DNA from: Pterois miles
Taxonomy: Eukaryota; Chordata; Actinopteri; Perciformes; Scorpaenidae
Direction: 5' to 3'
DNA: 64,000 bases
Assembly: GCA_947000775.1 (NCBI GenBank)
Contig: CAMQGK010000001.1
Span: forward strand, 4,949,501 to 5,013,500
Within the stretch, counting starts at the first letter, position 1, and every line of letters starts with the position of its first letter. The position numbers were made by a program, and so were the translations under genes. Positions 59,230 to 64,000 of the stretch are shown here, piece by piece. The notes beneath the pieces are model-generated. The model was not told the origin of the DNA and made no database searches. It was given only the letters and a program-made list of their open reading frames with translations.

Positions 59230-62200
59230 CTGCAGGAGAGAGCAGAGATAGACAGACAGTAATCACTGAGGTGAAACTGCTAACAGTAAGGCCCTGCAGG
59301 GAGAAATTTCATTTTGAAATGAGATATTTGTTAGTCTTTTACACAGTAATTGCTGGTATGAGAGATGCTTACAAATACAAATACAAGCCATAATTTTGTT
59401 AGTCATTTAGTGAGGATGTTCAAGAGGGAAAGACTGACGAATTTAAAAGTAAGCATATCATAGATCCAGGAAGAACATCAAGGAAATATTCATTCATTCC
59501 TTCATTCACTCACTGACTGACTCATGAGCAAAGTATCTGCCCCTTAGTGGCCATTAGGAGACACGACAATATCTACAAATGAAAAGTGAAAAAAACTTTC
59601 ATGTCTATGAAATTCTGAGTTTCTCATAAAATCGTGATTTCATTTTTTGTTTCATGTGTTTGTGACACATCATATTTTCTCTGGTTATGGTTTGGTTAGA
59701 TTTAGGTGCAAAAACAACTTGTTTAAAGTTACGACTAGGAGCTATCATGTTGTGTTGATTTTGGTGGCCGCTGTGGACAAAAGCGGTGAGTATTACCACA
59801 TTGTCTGGTAAATATCTTAAGCTGCGAGTCTCCCTTTAGAAAACCTCTCATTTTACTGCAGCAAGGTCTGAGAGTCTTGGGGGCGCTACCTTCCCTCCTG
59901 TGGGCCCCGCAAAAAGGCCTGGGCCTCAAGCAGCATGGTGTGCTAAAGCAGTAATTTTACTGGGAAGGTGGGTGCATGTCCTCGACAATACCGCAGCAGG
60001 AACAGCACCGTGGCTGCTACAGTAACTCTCCTGACGGTGAACTGGGGACAGTGAACGCAGCACCGTGGCTGCAACAGTAACTCTCCTGACGGTGAAGGGG
60101 GACAGTGAACGCAGCACCGTGGCTGCAACAGTACCTCTCCTGACGGTGAACTGGAGGCAGTGAACGCAGCACCGTGGCTGCTACAGTAACTCTCCTGATG
60201 GTGAACTGGAGACAGTGAACACAGCACCGTGGCTGCTACAGTAACTCTCCTGACGGTGAACTAATGACTGTGAACGCAGCACCGTGGCTGCTACAGTAAC
60301 TCTTCTGACGGTGAACTAAGGACAGTGAACGCAGCACCGTGGCTGCTACAGTAACTCTCTTGATGGTGAACTGGAGACAGTGAACGCAGCACCGTGGCTG
60401 CTACAGTAACTCTCCTGATGGTGAACTGGAGACGGTGAACGCAGCACCATGGATGCTACAGTAACTCTTGTGATGGTGAACTAATGAAGCGGCGCCCGTG
60501 GCTGTACAGTCTCTTGTGATGGTGACACCGTGGCTGCTGCAGTCTCTGACGGTGAACTGGAGAAGTGAACGCAGCACTGTGGTGTACAGTCTCTTGTGAC
60601 GGTGAACTAATGATGTGAACGCAGCACTGTGGCTGCGACAGTACTCTTGTGACGGTGAACTAATGACAGTGAACGCAGCACCGTGACTGCTACAGTAACT
60701 CTTGTGACGGTGAACTAATGACAGTGAACGCAGCACTGTGGCTGCGACAGTAACTCTTGTGACGGTGAACTAATGACAGCGAACGCAGCACCGTGGCTGC
60801 TACAGTAACTCTTGTGATGGTGAACACCGTGGCTGCTGCAGTAACTCTCCTGACGGTGAACTGGAGACAGTGAACGCAGCACCGTGACTGCTACAGTAAC
60901 TCCTGATGGTGAACTGTTGACTCAGTTGTCTGTTGTGTTCATATACTGCAGCTGGCGCACTGCTGCATCTGAGGCGCAAATCTTGTCGGTTAACAGTTAA
61001 TAATCAGTTAACGAGGGACGATTAATGGTTAAAAAGAAATTTCAAAATAAGCATCCCTCAGAGGAACTATGTTTTGGACTGTAGTTTTAATCCTGTCATC
61101 TGTTCGGTTGGACTGTATGTAATGCTGGTGATAAAGCATGTTAGATTACATATTAAATCCCTCTGAATAAGAGCCAAAACAAAAATGATAAATCACTAAA
61201 ATTAATCTTTTCATCACTAGATGATGTCCAAGTTTATCCTCTGCGTGATGTTGTTTTCTAGTTAGCCTAAAGACACTGCGTGCACGTTGCTACCTGTTGC
61301 TCTGATTGATTTGAACATTTAAATAATGCAACGCCTCCAGTGCAAACAACCTCAACGGGGGAGCTGCCTGACTTTTTCTCTGTCTGATCACCTCGACAGA
61401 GATTTGTGGACATGGAAGAGAAAGAGCTGATAAACAGTGAAGACTATTTAGATGGTGAAGCAAAACTTTGCCTCCTAATGAGGCTATGGCTGTCAAAGAC
61501 ACTGTGTGTAACAGTGAGCTCAAAGTGGGCTACCCTGTAGTTCAACCAGAAGGCGAAAAGAAGGATTCCCTTTAGGGGATGGAAAGCCTTATCAGAAATA
61601 TGTAAGGGCCTCATTCTTAACATGGTCATTAGGTAGAAAAAATGTTAACAGGCTGTGATTATATGCAGCAGTACACACTCATTTCATCAGCAAGGGTCTT
61701 GACTTTGCTCGTACAATCAGTGATAATCCATAGTGAGTTTTGCTTCCAGGCAGGCAATCATTTTGCAATGGCAGCGAGCAGCGTTTTTTAAAATGGTGGA
61801 TATCTCATTTTGGAATTAAACTTAATCTGGTGAAGAGCTCCACTACAAATGCACAGAGAGGGAATATAGAGTACAACATTTCAGAGTGTTTGTCACGCGT
61901 CCCTGTGGATGCGTGCAGCATGCGGATGGCACAGAAAGACGAGGCCGATATGGAGAGGGTATACTTTGAAGGTTATTGAGACATTCATGCTGCTTCATGC
62001 TGAAGAGGGGGGGCTGCGCTACAAGACTTCAGTCAGGTTTCTCTTGAGCATTAAGCCAGTATGTTTACATATTCATCCTATAACCAGAGATCAACAGTAT
62101 GTAGCTCAGGTATTTCCCTGCTAAAATCCCAGCCATCCCACACAAAGGGACACCTGGCACAATCACACACACCTGTACAAGCACGCTAACAAAACAGCGT

Positions 62201-64000
62201 CTTCTTTGTGAAACTCGGATAAAGAAAAAGGATGTCAAGATATCTCAGTTCCTGAAAGGATTCTTTGATGTGACAAACATACAACCACAGAATACAATTT
62301 TAATTATATAAAATGTTCCTTCACTCTTGGGGATCAGCGCAGAAGAATAAAAAAAAAAGAGTAAAAGAACTGGGGATTCATCTATCCTCACAACAATTAG
62401 CTTGTTTAATCTACACAGGTAATGATGGAGTTGCTGTAATAGATACTTGCTAGTCTTTTTCTGTTAAGTGTCCCTCACTAGTGCTTTGACTCTTGCTGGG
62501 ATGGTTAATGAGACGTTGATTTTTTTCGAATTTCTAAATCTTGTCTGGAAACCAAATCTCCCCTGTGGAATACAGACAATTTTATAGAAAGTTTGACAGT
62601 TTGGAATATATGCTTACTCGCTTCTTGCCGAGAGTTAGATTAGAAGATCAATACCATCTCATGTCTGCTTGGTAAATATGAGGATACAGCCAGGAGCGGG
62701 TTAGCTTAGCTTAACACAAAGACTGGAAACAGATAGCTTGGCTCTGTCCTGCACCTCTAAAGCTCATTAATTATCACTTTAAACAAGCTGTTCTCATATA
62801 CTGATAATAAAACCCATATAAAGAGTGACAAACAGGGAGGAGGTCTCGTGGCTGAAGTCGTTGATTTATTTGTGACTTATAAATATGATTTATGTACTTA
62901 ATAGGGGTGTTAAGATTTGCCTACTACATTGATGTATTGATTTATACTCCTACGATCCAACTACAATACTATGTAGTCTATACTCTATCTCTACTCTATA
63001 TCTGTCTATACTATCCATCTAAAATCAATTTGCTAGGTAAATAATTGATTGTATCGATACTAAGAATTTGCACCTTGTATTAAGACATCACAAACATTGC
63101 ATAGATGTATTATTATTTAAAACTTGTTAAACGTTACTCTGGTTCACTCTCCCTGTGTATAACATCATCGCCATGTGCCAGATTGCCAGAATCCTTTATA
63201 AAACTCCTGAATTCGGAGAGCAACCAAAATGTAATGGATTGTCCATGGTGCCACCCCCCAACCCAGATCCATTGCCTTTTTCAGTGATCCTGCTACCAGA
63301 CAGACAAACAAACAAACCTTGGTGAAGGTAATTACAATTATTTAATATACAGTTTCATTGTTGATTCTATGCTGTTGGTTGACACATCACAGTATCCCTC
63401 TAAAGCGAGAAACATGTCGTCCCTTCCTTTTTGAAACCTGAAGTGAATTAAATGAAATAAATTGATTTATTAGCCCACTGTAGCGACCTTCAGGACCATC
63501 TGACTGACTACTAATGGAAAAAGAGTTTTAAATGTCAAAGACTTCGACCATGTGAGCGTCTCACAAGCACACATCGCCTGGTCATTCTTAATGTCAGCTG
63601 ATAATTCGTTACTTGGTGATAACGTACATCTGTCACACTAAGAGAAAAGCATCGACGCTGAGATTATCTCTATAAAACCTTTGGTTTACAGTGCAGCTAC
63701 TCCTTACTGAGACAAAGGAAATGGTACGACCGTGTCTTTTGTTCTTACGAGGAATTCAAACAATAAAACGGTTGTAGATCTTTTTGATTTATGACAGCAG
63801 AAGGAAGTTAGTCAAACTAAACTACCTGGTGTTTTTTTTTTTTTTTGCTTCCTCAAATATCAAAATACATATCTGTGTTGTCGCGTTAACACAAATGTGA
63901 TGGAACATTTCTCCGACATCTTCTTCTGCATGACTGGGCGTGTTTGATTGTGATGTCAGTCACATAAACATACACTTTACCTTCACCTTCCAACACAACA
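59230..64000. other. Region 5' of the first recognised coding exon
   Basis: This 4.8 kb must be intron at least in part, because the exon at 59179-59229 begins with an acceptor. It holds a large minisatellite (60003-60925) and otherwise unique sequence. No promoter, CpG island or 5' exon can be supported; a possible donor (gtaaag) near 63984 is too weak to call. Confidence 0.6.
60003..60925. repeat. Minisatellite, 55-bp units (caccgtggctgctacagtaa...)
   Basis: The core caccgtgg occurs at 60006, 60061, 60115, 60170, 60225, 60280 and 60335, that is every 54-55 bp, and about 16 units are present. Each reads caccgtggctgctacagtaa, ctctcctgacggtgaactgg, then a variable gacagtgaacgcag. Units in the middle (60480-60650) have small deletions. 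Minus-strand open frames over it are artefacts. Confidence 0.96.

Noticed and set aside
59926..60736. Minus-strand frames of 63-111 codons with repeated LRSLSPVHRQESYCSSHGA
   Set aside because: They are readings of the 55-bp minisatellite.
1..64000. CRISPR array, bacterial operon or integrated virus
   Set aside because: Repeats are contiguous without unique spacers, the only gene is intron-split, and no viral protein motif was seen on either strand.

Overview
This window is vertebrate nuclear DNA, almost certainly from a ray-finned (teleost, probably percomorph) fish. Coding sequence is split into short exons with canonical GT/AG splice sites. The intervening DNA is full of teleost-type repeats: a tRNA-headed V-SINE-like element, LINE 3' tails carrying AATAAA, hAT-like MITEs, a TTAA-flanked element and many minisatellites. 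There is no sign of bacterial, viral or CRISPR content.

The window holds one recognisable host gene, the 5' half of slc4a11 (solute carrier family 4 member 11), on the minus strand. Nine exons run from about 59.2 kb down to 1.4 kb: 59179-59229, 51039-51155, 39851-39894, 32748-32976, 17044-17125, 15649-15772, 8507-8716, 3545-3629 and 1378-1503. All eight junctions are in phase. Together they encode 350 residues plus one base: the N-terminal cytoplasmic domain and the first membrane segment. The remaining membrane-domain exons lie beyond base 1. At least one exon 5' of the first coding exon must lie at higher coordinates, because that exon begins with a splice acceptor. About 1.05 kb (1.6 percent) of the window is coding.

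Layout, left to right. 1-17 kb: exons 5-9 of those visible, with a 139-bp tandem duplication, a 20-22 bp minisatellite, a SINE with an internal 37-bp expansion and a LINE relic. 17-33 kb: a 15.6-kb intron with purine-rich and A/T-only tracts, a triplicated ~250-bp block interrupted by a retroposon tail, a 1.2-kb TTAA element, a ~500-bp-unit tandem array, and a hAT transposase fossil carrying two levels of nested insertions. 33-51 kb: MITEs, a LINE relic, an exact 378-bp duplication, and an octamer array that lies within a transposon copy. 51-64 kb: minisatellites (about 55-bp units) and an inverted copy of the ~500-bp array.

I found no convincing new biological system. The most notable observations are structural: the exact 378-bp duplication with 45-bp flanking direct repeats, the 57-octamer in-register array, the nested hAT fossil whose target duplication can be read, and the inverted pair of long-unit arrays. 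Two homopolymer-rich tracts (19.26-19.61 kb and 47.88-48.07 kb) look like poor consensus sequence and should be treated with caution. Family names for repeats come from recalled sequence resemblance, not from a database search.
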